A DNA stretch of 64,000 bases, taken from Tropicibacter naphthalenivorans. GTDB lineage: Bacteria > Pseudomonadota > Alphaproteobacteria > Rhodobacterales > Rhodobacteraceae. This document shows, piece by piece, positions 1-8,194 of this stretch. The notes beneath the pieces were generated by a model. It did no database searches. It saw nothing but the letters and a program-made list of their open reading frames with translations, and was not told where the DNA came from. How positions within the stretch are numbered: the stretch's first letter is position 1; the number at the start of each line of letters is the position of its first letter. The translations under genes and the position numbers were made by a program. The DNA lies in contig NZ_FWXX01000002.1 in NCBI RefSeq assembly GCF_900176475.1, positions 186,001-250,000 on the forward strand, given 5' to 3'.

Positions 1-598
1 TGCGCACGAGGCTGTAGCCGTTGGAATGCACCCCGTCCGAGCCGAGGCCCAGCAGAACGTCGCCTTCTGCCACGCCTTCGGGCAGGGCCGTGCCACGCTC
101 CATCGCGCCGACGGCAAAGCCCGCGAGGTCGAAATCACCCGCCGGATACATGCCCGGCATTTCCGCCGTCTCGCCGCCGATCAGCGCGCAGCCAGAGCGT
201 ACGCAGCCTTCTGCGATGCCTTCGATGACGCGGGCGGCGGTGTCGGTGTCCAGCTTGCCGGTCGCGAAATAGTCGAGGAAAAACAAAGGCTCCGCGCCCT
301 GGCACACCAGATCGTTGACGCACATGGCGACCAGGTCGATGCCCACGCCGTCCACGTGGCCGGTGTCGATGGCGATGCGCAGCTTGGTACCCACGCCGTC
401 GGTTGCGCCCACGAGGATCGGGTCGTCATAGCCCGCGCCCTTGAGATCGAACAGCGCGCCAAAGCCGCCAAGGCCGGACGCCACGCCGCTGCGGTTGGTG
501 CGCTTGGCCGCCGGTTTGATCCGCTCGACGAGCGCGTTGCCCGCGTCGATATCCACACCCGCCTGCGCGTAAGTAAGGCCTTTTGTCGTGTCGCTCAT
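1..598 (-). CDS. purM: Phosphoribosylformylglycinamidine cyclo-ligase, 3' part cut by window edge
   Basis: AIR synthetase of de novo purine synthesis: ATP-dependent ring closure of FGAM to AIR in the cytoplasm. The minus-strand reading begins [20 protein letters not shown] and continues with the PurM landmarks [19 protein letters not shown], a [19 protein letters not shown] block, and [11 protein letters not shown]. These are the substrate and ATP binding segments of the PurM/SelD fold. About 199 codons are present and the frame is still open at base 1, so the rest lies outside the window. The ATG complements bases 596-598. It is divergent from the membrane protein gene at 741. Other purine genes (purQ, purS, purC) lie about 38 kb away, so they are not in one operon with it. 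Confidence 0.95.
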   Translation of the reverse strand, partial: MSDTTKGLTYAQAGVDIDAGNALVERIKPAAKRTNRSGVASGLGGFGALFDLKGAGYDDPILVGATDGVGTKLRIAIDTGHVDGVGIDLVAMCVNDLVCQGAEPLFFLDYFATGKLDTDTAARVIEGIAEGCVRSGCALIGGETAEMPGMYPAGDFDLAGFAVGAMERGTALPEGVAEGDVLLGLGSDGVHSNGYSLVR

Positions 599-740
599 TC
601 CCGGTCTCCGTGCATGGGGCCGGTCCCGCCCGGCTTTGCGCACGCGCTTACCGCAAAGCATGGCGCGCTGCAACGGCAGGCTTGACCCTATGGGCGCGGG
701 CGGGCCAACCGGGCGGAACAAAAAGAAGGTGACGTGGGGC

Positions 741-2105
741 GTGACAGAGTGGAGCGGTTGGACGGTTTTGGGCGGTCTCGGCGGTGGCGCGGGGCTGGTG
801 ACGCTTGCGCTATACATGCTGCACCGGAGCCAAGACCGCCGCGAGGCGCGCCTGCGCGCCAAGATCATTGACCCAAGCCCAGACCAGCGCGGCGCGGTGA
901 TTGCCCGCTATGGCACCAGCGGCGACAGCGCCTATTACCCCGCCTTGAAGGCACTGCTGGATTGGGCGGATGGGTTTTATGGCTTTAGGGGCGAAGCGTT
1001 CGCGCGGTGCTTAACGCTGGCCTACGTCTATCCGGTCCTTTTTGCCTTCATCGGCTGGGCGCTGTTCAATACATGGTCCGTCCAAGGGCTGGAGCTTTTT
1101 TCCGACACGCCAGACCACGCGGCGCGTCTGGGCAAGGTTGCAATCCTGCTCGCCAGAGTGATCGCCGTGACTTTGTTTTTAAGGTGGTGGGTACCAGAAA
1201 CCAATCCAATCCGCGACAGGCTGCGAATTTGCGTTCACAAGCTTACCCAAGTGGCCGGCCTTCATGCGAAGGCGGCCACTTGGGTGGTTGAGATTCTTGA
1301 CACCGTTGTCGTTGCCGTTGTCGTTGTCGTTGCCGTTGTCGTTGCCCATGTCGTTGCCGTTGTCGTTGCCGTTGTCGTTGCCGGTGTCTTTGCCGGTGTC
1401 GTTGTCGTTGCCGGTGTCGTTGCCGGTGTCGAAAATGCCGAAGCCGCAGCGCTCCTCCTCTTCTTCTTCCACCTCCTTCCTTTCGCCAACGCCTTCGCCG
1501 ATTGGCTGTCCCTCGGCCTCACCCGCCTGCTACTCCGAGACCTCCACAACCGTCACGCCAAAGACAAAACCGCCGGATGGGGCAGCTTGCTGATCCATCT
1601 GCTGGTCGATGTGATCGCCGCGTTGGTCTGTCTGGGGCTGCTTTTGGCCGCCATGATCGGACTGCTCGAAGGCTGGGCCATGCTCTCGCCCGAGACCCTG
1701 CCGCTCGACTGGCGCGACTACTGGGAAACCGCGCAAGACCACCCCGAACAGGCCACCGCGCTGTGGCTGCTGTGTGTGACCACGCTGCTGCCGACCTTTG
1801 GGCATTTGCTGTTCGTGCTGACCTTTAGCCTGACGCGCAATTCCTCAAAGACGCAAAAGGCCGTGGACAAGCTGCGCGACATGGACACCGCCCCCAGCGA
1901 CGCTCAAGTCAACGCGGTCATCGACCTGCTGGCGGCGGGCAAGCGACGCGCCATCGCCGTCGCCGTGCTGCTGTCGCTGCTGACCGTCGTCTTCCTGACG
2001 CTGCTGATGAAAGTCGTCCACCCCGTCGCGCTGTTGGTGGTGGTCACAGCGATCCTGCTGTCGCTGGTCGTTGCGACGGTCGTTAGCTACGTCAGCGCGA
2101 CTTGA
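741..2105 (+). CDS. Multi-pass membrane protein with a hexanucleotide-repeat-encoded Val/Ala tract
   Basis: No function recognised. I chose the GTG at 741 because AAGAAGGTGA sits just upstream; an upstream in-frame start at 588 would overlap the purM start. That gives 454 residues. There are hydrophobic helices near the N terminus ([19 protein letters not shown]), around [15 protein letters not shown], a very hydrophobic [17 protein letters not shown] stretch encoded by 21 six-base units, and two or three helices in the C-terminal half, ending in a pair around [14 protein letters not shown]. The repeat tract would form one or two unusually long Val/Ala helices flanked by [13 protein letters not shown] 39-bp hairpin lies in the coding sequence immediately before the repeats. 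The uneven composition suggests that 1240-1440 was inserted or expanded. Confidence is high that it is a gene and low for any role. Confidence 0.75.
   Translation: MTEWSGWTVLGGLGGGAGLVTLALYMLHRSQDRREARLRAKIIDPSPDQRGAVIARYGTSGDSAYYPALKALLDWADGFYGFRGEAFARCLTLAYVYPVLFAFIGWALFNTWSVQGLELFSDTPDHAARLGKVAILLARVIAVTLFLRWWVPETNPIRDRLRICVHKLTQVAGLHAKAATWVVEILDTVVVAVVVVVAVVVAHVVAVVVAVVVAGVFAGVVVVAGVVAGVENAEAAALLLFFFHLLPFANAFADWLSLGLTRLLLRDLHNRHAKDKTAGWGSLLIHLLVDVIAALVCLGLLLAAMIGLLEGWAMLSPETLPLDWRDYWETAQDHPEQATALWLLCVTTLLPTFGHLLFVLTFSLTRNSSKTQKAVDKLRDMDTAPSDAQVNAVIDLLAAGKRRAIAVAVLLSLLTVVFLTLLMKVVHPVALLVVVTAILLSLVVATVVSYVSAT
1246..1284. repeat. Long perfect palindrome inside a coding region
   Basis: CCCAAGTGGCCG (1246-1257) is matched by its exact reverse complement at 1273-1284. 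Inside it, CCTTC and GAAGG form a second stem around an ATGC loop, with one unpaired G. The hairpin therefore has 17 base pairs and a 4-nt loop. It is in frame in the membrane protein gene and directly precedes the hexanucleotide repeats. Its placement recalls palindromic elements that insert into ORFs without breaking them, but no second copy was noticed in this window. Confidence 0.85.
1305..1430 (+). repeat. 21 tandem hexanucleotides (GTTGTC/GTTGCC type)
   Basis: Exactly 126 bases can be read as 21 six-base units. Most are GTTGTC or GTTGCC, with GGTGTC, CATGTC and TTTGCC variants. Each unit adds two residues (Val-Val or Val-Ala, with Gly, His and Phe variants), so copy-number change would lengthen or shorten a membrane helix without a frameshift. 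The variant units cluster toward the 3' end, as expected if the 5' end expanded more recently. Confidence 0.95.
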
Positions 2106-2141
2106 CGCCGCCCCCGCAGCGCCTTACGAAAACCGCACGGT

Positions 2142-2218
2142 GGGCCTGTAGCTCAATTGGTTAGAGCAGGGCGCTCATAACGCCTTGGTTGCGGGTTCAA
2201 GTCCTGCCGGGCCTACCA
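2142..2218 (+). tRNA. tRNA with CAU anticodon, probably tRNA-Ile2 (lysidine type)
   Basis: The cloverleaf is complete over 77 nt: acceptor GGGCCTG with CGGGCCT (G-U pairs at the first and sixth positions), D arm with GCTC and GAGC, anticodon loop CTCATAA, T loop TTCAAGT, discriminator A, and an encoded CCA. The anticodon CAU fits elongator Met or Ile2. The variable and T-arm sequence CTTGGTTGCGGGTTCAAGTCC resembles ileX-type tRNAs more than tRNA-Met, so Ile2, whose C34 is converted to lysidine by TilS, is preferred. It sits between the repeat-bearing membrane protein gene and the convergent end of the RTX array. Confidence 0.9.
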
Positions 2219-2233
2219 ACCCCCTGCCCTTGT

Positions 2234-4477
2234 TCACAGGATAAAATCCTCGGCGGTCAGCGTGTACTGCCCGTGCAGCAGGATTTCGAAATCCGCGCGC
2301 CCGGTGCCGTTCGTGTCGATCTGGATCACGGTGAAGGCGCCGCTCTGGACATAGCGCAGCTCTCCGGCGGTGCCGCTGAGGCGATCAGTGCCGATGAAGT
2401 CCAACGGCACAGGCGCGACGTCCAGTCGGATCAGGTCGAGCCCTTGCTCAAAGTCGCGGATCCGGTCGCGGTTGCGGCCAAGCACCGGCTGGGTGAGATC
2501 GTCGAACAGGAACACATCCGCCTCCCCGTCCCCGAGACCGTCCGCGTTGCCACCCACCAGCACGTTGCCGAGCCCGAGGAAAGTATGACCGTAGCTAAGC
2601 CCGTTGCCGTTCAGCACATCGCGCCCCTCACCGCCGATCAAGATGTCGCGCCCGCCGCCGCCCAGTAGGGTGTCGTCGCCGCTTGCGCCCATCAGGCGGT
2701 CCTTTGAGCCGTGCCCCTCCAGCAGGTCGTCGCCTGTACCGCCATGCAGAGTGTCCTGGGACATGCCGCCGATCAGCGTGTCGTTGCCGCCTAGACCAAA
2801 AGCCATGTCCCGGCCATGCCCCGTGTCCAGACGGTTGTCCGCCGCAGAGCCGATCAGGTGGTCGCTGTGCATATCCGCCACCAGATGTTCGATGCCCTCA
2901 AGAACATCGATCCCGCCTGCCCCCGTGTTTTGCGCGCCCTTGATCCCAAGGCGCACGGTCACACCGCCGTTAAAGCCAAGGTACACCGCGGTGTCCTGTC
3001 CCTCTCCCCCCACAAGCGTGTCATTGCCGTACCCGCCGTCCAGCGTGTCATCCCCCGTGCCGCCATCGAGACTGTCGTTGCCAAAACCCGCGTCCAGCGT
3101 ATCATCCCCAGCGCCGCCAATCAGGCGATCGGCCCCGCCCAAGCCTTCGAGCAGGTCGTCATCGGTGCCGCCGTCCAGCGTATCGCGCCCGCTGCCACCG
3201 ATCAGCGTGTCATTCCCCGCACGGCCAAAGGCCCGGTCCGCGCCGTTGCCGGTTTCCAGTCGGTTCGCCTTGGCCGAGCCAAAGAGCTGGTCATTGTAGG
3301 CGCCGCCGACGAGATGTTCGATCCCGGTCAGGATGTCGGTGCCCGCAGCGCCCAGATCCTGCGCGCGCGTGGTGGCAAGGCTGACCCGGATACCGCCGCC
3401 GAACCCGTTGTAATAGGCGGTGTCCTGCCCCGCGCCGCCGATCAAGGTGTCATCGCCATGACCGCCGGTCAGATGGTCGTCGCCCGCGCCGCCATTCAGA
3501 CTGTCGTTACTCAAGCCCCCGTCCAGCGTGTCATCCCCCAGACCGCCCGTCAGACTGTCGTTGCCGCCTTCGCCGGAAAAGGTAAAAGCCTCATCCGTGA
3601 ACCACACCTGAAAGGTGTCCCCGAAATTTGTGCCTCTGGCCCCCTCGAATTGTTGAAAACTATGATACTCCAACGTTTCAAGCGGCTGCCGCAAAGGGCC
3701 GACGTACAAGTCCCAAAAGTTGTAATTACGATTCCCATATTGCTTGGTCGCGTTGACCTCAATTGCCGTTGAGAGCTCGGAAAAGTCGATTATGTCATGA
3801 CCCTCGCCACCATAAACTCTGGCATCGCTATCGAGCGTTCGGATTTTCACATGATCATCGCCGCCTTCAAGAGAAATGTACTGTGACCCGTCGTCCATTT
3901 GCACGGTGTCGTCACCTTCCCCGGTTTGAAGGTATAACAAAAGCTCCATGCCCTGGGCTCCGGTCATATCGACAAAAACACCCGGTACGACGGGCTTCGT
4001 TTCCTCCCCCCAAACATATTCACCATTTACAAATTTTAATGCGTCTAGGTTGGAGTATTCTACGGTTCTTTTGCCTGTCACAATCTCTTGGTCAGCGAAA
4101 TTGAACGACACGGTTTCATCATCTGAATGTAGCGTCAGATAGATATAGACGGGACTCTCTTCAGAGGCTCCCAGCACCGTGTCATTTCCGCTATCGGCCG
4201 AAATAATAACGTTGATATGACTGTCACTCTCATTGCGAATAAGGTTGTTTCCCTCTTCAAGGGTAACATGTGCATTCATTAAACCAGGTTTTAGAATGAC
4301 GACATCGTCGCCCGGCCCCGGGGAAATCGCAAAGTAATGTTCGTGGCTGCCATTGGCCACGATCGTGTCGTCGCCCTCGTACCCGAAAACCTCATAGAAA
4401 AACTCGTCGAGATCCAACCCGTCGTCTGGCAGGATTTCGATCTTTTCACCGGTTGCCGTTCCTTGAATAACTGCCAT
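2234..4477 (-). CDS. RTX calcium-binding repeat protein 1 (longest, internally duplicated)
   Basis: Predicted type I secreted protein of 747 residues. The start MAVIQGTATGEK at 4477 aligns with the starts of its three paralogues and has AAGGGA upstream; a start at 4582 is possible but less likely. The N-terminal part (about 1-290) holds degenerate acidic repeats such as YEGDDTIVAN. It is followed by many GGxGxDxL nonapeptides that would form Ca-bound parallel beta-rolls. A block running from TAYYNGFGGG through IEHLVGG to LEGLGGADRL occurs twice, which explains the extra ~200 residues compared with its neighbours. The C terminus carries DRIRDFEQGLD and ADFEILLHGQYTLTAEDFIL, a serralysin-type C-terminal module with a hydrophobic tail typical of type I secretion signals. 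No catalytic domain is visible and no HlyB/HlyD/TolC genes lie in the window. It is likely an extracellular or surface-layer protein. Confidence 0.9.
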   Translation of the reverse strand: MAVIQGTATGEKIEILPDDGLDLDEFFYEVFGYEGDDTIVANGSHEHYFAISPGPGDDVVILKPGLMNAHVTLEEGNNLIRNESDSHINVIISADSGNDTVLGASEESPVYIYLTLHSDDETVSFNFADQEIVTGKRTVEYSNLDALKFVNGEYVWGEETKPVVPGVFVDMTGAQGMELLLYLQTGEGDDTVQMDDGSQYISLEGGDDHVKIRTLDSDARVYGGEGHDIIDFSELSTAIEVNATKQYGNRNYNFWDLYVGPLRQPLETLEYHSFQQFEGARGTNFGDTFQVWFTDEAFTFSGEGGNDSLTGGLGDDTLDGGLSNDSLNGGAGDDHLTGGHGDDTLIGGAGQDTAYYNGFGGGIRVSLATTRAQDLGAAGTDILTGIEHLVGGAYNDQLFGSAKANRLETGNGADRAFGRAGNDTLIGGSGRDTLDGGTDDDLLEGLGGADRLIGGAGDDTLDAGFGNDSLDGGTGDDTLDGGYGNDTLVGGEGQDTAVYLGFNGGVTVRLGIKGAQNTGAGGIDVLEGIEHLVADMHSDHLIGSAADNRLDTGHGRDMAFGLGGNDTLIGGMSQDTLHGGTGDDLLEGHGSKDRLMGASGDDTLLGGGGRDILIGGEGRDVLNGNGLSYGHTFLGLGNVLVGGNADGLGDGEADVFLFDDLTQPVLGRNRDRIRDFEQGLDLIRLDVAPVPLDFIGTDRLSGTAGELRYVQSGAFTVIQIDTNGTGRADFEILLHGQYTLTAEDFIL

Positions 4478-4633
4478 AGCGCGCGTCCCTTCTGAGAGTT
4501 GACGTTGATGCGCGCCGTCACCTTGGCCTTCTGGCCGTGCACTCGTTAACGCGCCCGAGACCGGGGTGGTCACGGGCGGCAATCTGGCCGAAGTTGGTAA
4601 ACACCGAGTTGACGGAGAAAGGCCCCACCCTCG

Positions 4634-6259
4634 TCAAAGGATGAAATCGTCCTCGGTCAGGATGTAATTGCCGTCGAGGCGGATCTCGAAGTCGGCTGAG
4701 GCATCCCCGTCCAGATCCAGTTGCACGATGGTAAAGTTGCCCGATTGGAAATGGCGCAACTCGCCCTCTTTGGCGTCGAAGGGGTCGGTATGGATGTAAA
4801 CCACCTCGCCAAAGTCCTGCAGTACGATCTTGTCCAGACCCTGTTCGAAATCGCGGATGATGTCGCGTTCCAGTGGCGTGCTGACGCTGGGATCGTCAAA
4901 GACGAAGAAGTCCTCTTCACCGTCACCGGGATAGGTCGAGCCGGTGACCGTGCCCCCCACGAGGATATCCGCGCCCTTGCCGCCGTACAGCACATCGCTG
5001 CCTGACCCGCCGCGCAGGGTGTCATTGCCGCTGCCGCCATACAGGTCATCATTCTGAGCACCGCCGTCGAGGTAGTCGCGCCCACCCGCACCGGTCAGCA
5101 GGTCCTGCCCATTCCCCCCTTGCAGGGTGTCCGCGCCCGTCCCGCCGATCAGGGTGTCATTGCCCCCAAGGCCATAAGCCCGGTCCACGCCGTTGCCGGT
5201 GGTGATGCGGTTGTCGCCGGTCGAGCCGGTCAGCGTGTCGTTGTAGCTGCCGCCCACGAGGTGCTCGATATTGCTCAGCTCATCGGTGCCCGCAGCGCCT
5301 GTGTTCTGCGCGCCGCTGACCGCGAGGCTGACGGTGATGCCGCCGCCGAAGCCGTCGTAATAGGCGGTATCGCTGCCGTCACCACCATCGAGCGTGTCAT
5401 TGCCGTAGCCTCCGGTCAGGTGGTCATCGCCATCCCCGCCGGACAGGCTGTCGTGCGAATGCCCCCCGTCCAGCGTGTCATTGCCGCCGCCTCCGGTCAG
5501 CGTGTCGTTGCCCGCCGCGCCGTCAAAGGCGAAACTATCGGTCGTTCCTGTGGCGAGCATCTCGTCGCCAAACGCCGTGCCTATGTAGGACTCGATCCCT
5601 GTGGGATGGATCGCCAGCCCACCAGCGTAGACGTGGCCGCCAAAGGCATGGACCTCTGCCGCGCTGCTCAGCGCACCAAGGTCGATGGTGTCATTGCCCC
5701 CTTGGCCGTCAATGATCCCGACAAGACGTTCCATCACCACCAGATCGTCGCCTTCGTTCAGGACTACATGGATATCGTCCCCGCCGACCCGCACGGTATC
5801 GTCACCATTGCCCGTGTTCAGCAGCATCTTGTAGGTGGATCTTTGGTAGCCGGTGGCATCGACATAGACTCCCGGCACTTCACCCCAGAAATTGTGAAAA
5901 CTCAGGTTGCTCACCTCTTCCATGAGGATCACACGGTCCGAGGTGGTGATCTCCATTCTGCCGAGGTCGACGGCGACTTCCTTGTCATCGGCCCCAAGTC
6001 TGACGCCAACACTGATCCTGTCGACTGTGTTGCCGATGATGGTGTCATTGCCGTCGTTTGGCGAAAGCGTCGTCGAGCCAACCCCGGTGCCTTCTTCGAA
6101 AATCACCAGGTCGTCGCCCTTGGCGGGCACGATCCAATCCCACAGCCCATCGGCTTCCTGCACCACGATGGTGTCGTCCCCGTCCCAACCAACAATGGTG
6201 TCGGACTCGTCGATATCCGTCAAAAAGTCGCCGCCGGCGGTGCCATCAATGCGTGCCAT
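4634..6259 (-). CDS. RTX calcium-binding repeat protein 2
   Basis: 541 residues, starting MARIDGTAGGDFLTDIDESD, with GGGGAT before the ATG. Residues 1-230 are Asp/Gly-rich irregular repeats (GWDGDDTIVV, NDGNDTIIG). About 235-450 holds nonapeptides (GGGGNDTLDGG, GGYGNDTLDGG) around a spacer, TAYYDGFGGGITVSLAVSGAQNTGAAGTD, that is shared by all four paralogues. The C-terminal module has the conserved DIIRDFEQGLDKI and ends ADFEIRLDGNYILTEDDFIL, a probable type I secretion signal. It lies 156 bp downstream-facing from RTX1 and 135 bp from RTX3 on the same strand, so each gene has its own short leader. The family is usually exported without a Sec signal, and none is seen. The role is unknown beyond Ca binding and secretion. 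Confidence 0.9.
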   Translation of the reverse strand: MARIDGTAGGDFLTDIDESDTIVGWDGDDTIVVQEADGLWDWIVPAKGDDLVIFEEGTGVGSTTLSPNDGNDTIIGNTVDRISVGVRLGADDKEVAVDLGRMEITTSDRVILMEEVSNLSFHNFWGEVPGVYVDATGYQRSTYKMLLNTGNGDDTVRVGGDDIHVVLNEGDDLVVMERLVGIIDGQGGNDTIDLGALSSAAEVHAFGGHVYAGGLAIHPTGIESYIGTAFGDEMLATGTTDSFAFDGAAGNDTLTGGGGNDTLDGGHSHDSLSGGDGDDHLTGGYGNDTLDGGDGSDTAYYDGFGGGITVSLAVSGAQNTGAAGTDELSNIEHLVGGSYNDTLTGSTGDNRITTGNGVDRAYGLGGNDTLIGGTGADTLQGGNGQDLLTGAGGRDYLDGGAQNDDLYGGSGNDTLRGGSGSDVLYGGKGADILVGGTVTGSTYPGDGEEDFFVFDDPSVSTPLERDIIRDFEQGLDKIVLQDFGEVVYIHTDPFDAKEGELRHFQSGNFTIVQLDLDGDASADFEIRLDGNYILTEDDFIL

Positions 6260-6394
6260 GTCTCATCCCCTTACCTGATGCAAAGCGCGCCAGCCGCCGT
6301 GCGGCGGACGCGTGAACCAATGCAGCGAGGCTGGGGCCAAGGCCGTTCCCGATCAAGGCAGGCATTCCTGACCCGACGGGACGCGGCCAAGCGG

Positions 6395-8029
6395 TCAGAG
6401 GATAAAACTGTCCTCGGTCAGGGCATAAAGCCCGTCAAGGCGGATTTCAAAGTCCGCCCGGGCGTCGCCATCCATATCCACCTGAACGATGGTGTAATTG
6501 CCAGTCTGGGCATATCGCAGCTCGCCCGCTTTGCCATCGAACAGGTCGGTCCCGACAAAGGTCAACGCCCCGAGGTCGGCCAGCACGATCATGTCCAGCC
6601 CCTGCTCAAAATCGCGGATGATGTCGCGGGCAGCGCCTGTGCCGCTGGTGCTGGGGTCTTCGAACACAAAGAAATCCACCTCGCCATCGCCGGGATAGGT
6701 GGTGCCCACCGCCGTGCCGCCAATCAGGATGTCGCGGCCTTTGCCACCGGACAGCACATCACTGCCGGTGCCGCCGCGCAGGGTGTCGTTGCCGCTGCCG
6801 CCATCCAGCTCGTCCGCGCCCGCGCCGCCGTCCAGAAAATCGCGCGCGTCATACCCCTGAAGAAGGTCCACGCCGTTGCCCCCTTGAAGCGTGTCGGCGC
6901 CCGCGCCGCCCACCAGCGTGTCATCTCCACCAAGCCCAAAGGCCCGGTCCGACCCGTTGCCAGTGAACAGGCGGTTGTCTTGCGTTGTGCCGGTCAGGCG
7001 GTCGTTGTAATCGCCGCCGATCAGATGCTCGATATTGCTCAGATCGTCGGTGCCCGCAGCGCCCGTGTATTGCCCGCCGCTGGTGTTCAGATTGACCGTG
7101 ATGCCACCGCCAAAGCCGCTGTAGACGGCGGTATCCTCGCCCGCGCCGCCGTCGAGCGTGTCGTTGCCGTAGCCGCCTTCCAGCCGGTCATCGCCGTCGC
7201 CCCCGGACAGGCTGTCGTGCGAATGCCCGCCGTCCAGCGTGTCGTTGCCAAGGCCGCCCGTCAGCGTGTCATTGCCCGCCAATCCCAGAAAGGTCACGTC
7301 GATGTCGACGTTCGTCACCGACAGCGTGTCGCCGCGCGTGCTGCCTCGAAAGATCTCGACGTTATAAAGGACGTTGGTCAGGCCGTTCAGATCGGCGTAC
7401 TGCACATGGAACATGTCAAACGTGACCGCACCGCCCATCAGGCTGAAGTCCACCGTGTCGACCCCATCGCCGCCATTGAAGTTGCCCCCAAAGGTGTTCG
7501 TGTAGATGTAATCGTCACCGTCGCCGAGCGTCAGGTAGACAAACTGTTCGCCTGCGTAAAAGGTATCATCGCCACCACCGAGGTTCATCGACAGGTTGGT
7601 CGCGGCGGTGCTCTGGGTCCCTCGCATGTCGACGGTGACATCGCTCCATTGAAATCCGGCCCTCCACACAAAGAAGTTGTCGATATTTCCGAAGGAGACG
7701 TCGCGCTCGGCCGATTTGATCTGTCCCGACGCCATAAGGATCGTCACCTCAGGCTCGCCGTCCGAGGTGAAAACAGAGAGGTGTGTCCGATCCGTGGCTG
7801 ACCCGATGATGGTATCATCACCGCCCCCAGCGGTCACAGTCACCAAGCCCATCCCCGTGTCATCCATGAACTGGATTAAGTCATCGCCTTCGCCGCCCAG
7901 CACGGAATCGGGCAGGCTGTCCTTTGCTTCGACGATGATGGTATCATCGCCTTCCAGACCTCGGATGGTGTCCCCGCTGTCCAGATCAAGCAAGTAATCG
8001 CCGCTTGCGGTACCGGTAATCTCGACCAT
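6395..8029 (-). CDS. RTX calcium-binding repeat protein 3
   Basis: 544 residues, starting MVEITGTASGDYLLDLDSGD, with GGGGAT upstream. The architecture is the same as RTX2: an N-terminal Asp/Gly repeat region (GLEGDDTIIVEA, GGEGDDLIQF, GGGDDTIIG), then RTX nonapeptides (GGLGNDTLDGGHSHDSLSGGD), the shared spacer GFGGGITVNLNTSGGQYTGAAGTDDLSNIEHLIGG, and a C-terminal module with DIIRDFEQGLDMI ending ADFEIRLDGLYALTEDSFIL. The block GGHSHDSLSGGDGDD is identical to the one in RTX2, which indicates recent duplication or gene conversion between the two. No enzymatic motif is visible. Confidence 0.9.
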   Translation of the reverse strand: MVEITGTASGDYLLDLDSGDTIRGLEGDDTIIVEAKDSLPDSVLGGEGDDLIQFMDDTGMGLVTVTAGGGDDTIIGSATDRTHLSVFTSDGEPEVTILMASGQIKSAERDVSFGNIDNFFVWRAGFQWSDVTVDMRGTQSTAATNLSMNLGGGDDTFYAGEQFVYLTLGDGDDYIYTNTFGGNFNGGDGVDTVDFSLMGGAVTFDMFHVQYADLNGLTNVLYNVEIFRGSTRGDTLSVTNVDIDVTFLGLAGNDTLTGGLGNDTLDGGHSHDSLSGGDGDDRLEGGYGNDTLDGGAGEDTAVYSGFGGGITVNLNTSGGQYTGAAGTDDLSNIEHLIGGDYNDRLTGTTQDNRLFTGNGSDRAFGLGGDDTLVGGAGADTLQGGNGVDLLQGYDARDFLDGGAGADELDGGSGNDTLRGGTGSDVLSGGKGRDILIGGTAVGTTYPGDGEVDFFVFEDPSTSGTGAARDIIRDFEQGLDMIVLADLGALTFVGTDLFDGKAGELRYAQTGNYTIVQVDMDGDARADFEIRLDGLYALTEDSFIL

Positions 8030-8194
8030 GTCTATCCCCTGAGTGCCAATGCAAAGCGCGCCCGGACCTGACGGCCGGACGCTTTCAAATCTGCGGACAC
8101 GGTGGGGAAAGCCCCCCCCTGCGTCAAGGCTGGCAAACCGGGCTGGAATGGTTAACGTGGCGTTAACGGCTCAAGCCATGCGCCAGGCGCACAT

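Noticed and set aside
1305-1430. CRISPR-like array
   Set aside because: Units are six bases with no spacers and lie in an open frame, so it is a microsatellite.
2142-2218. tRNA-Met identity
   Set aside because: The CAT anticodon allows it, but the T arm and variable loop look more like Ile2. Not fully excluded; tRNAscan-SE with an isotype model would decide.
5120-7801. Plus-strand open frame of 893 codons
   Set aside because: Antisense to RTX2 and RTX3. Its Ala/Val/Arg repeats mirror the Asp/Gly nonapeptide repeats on the other strand.
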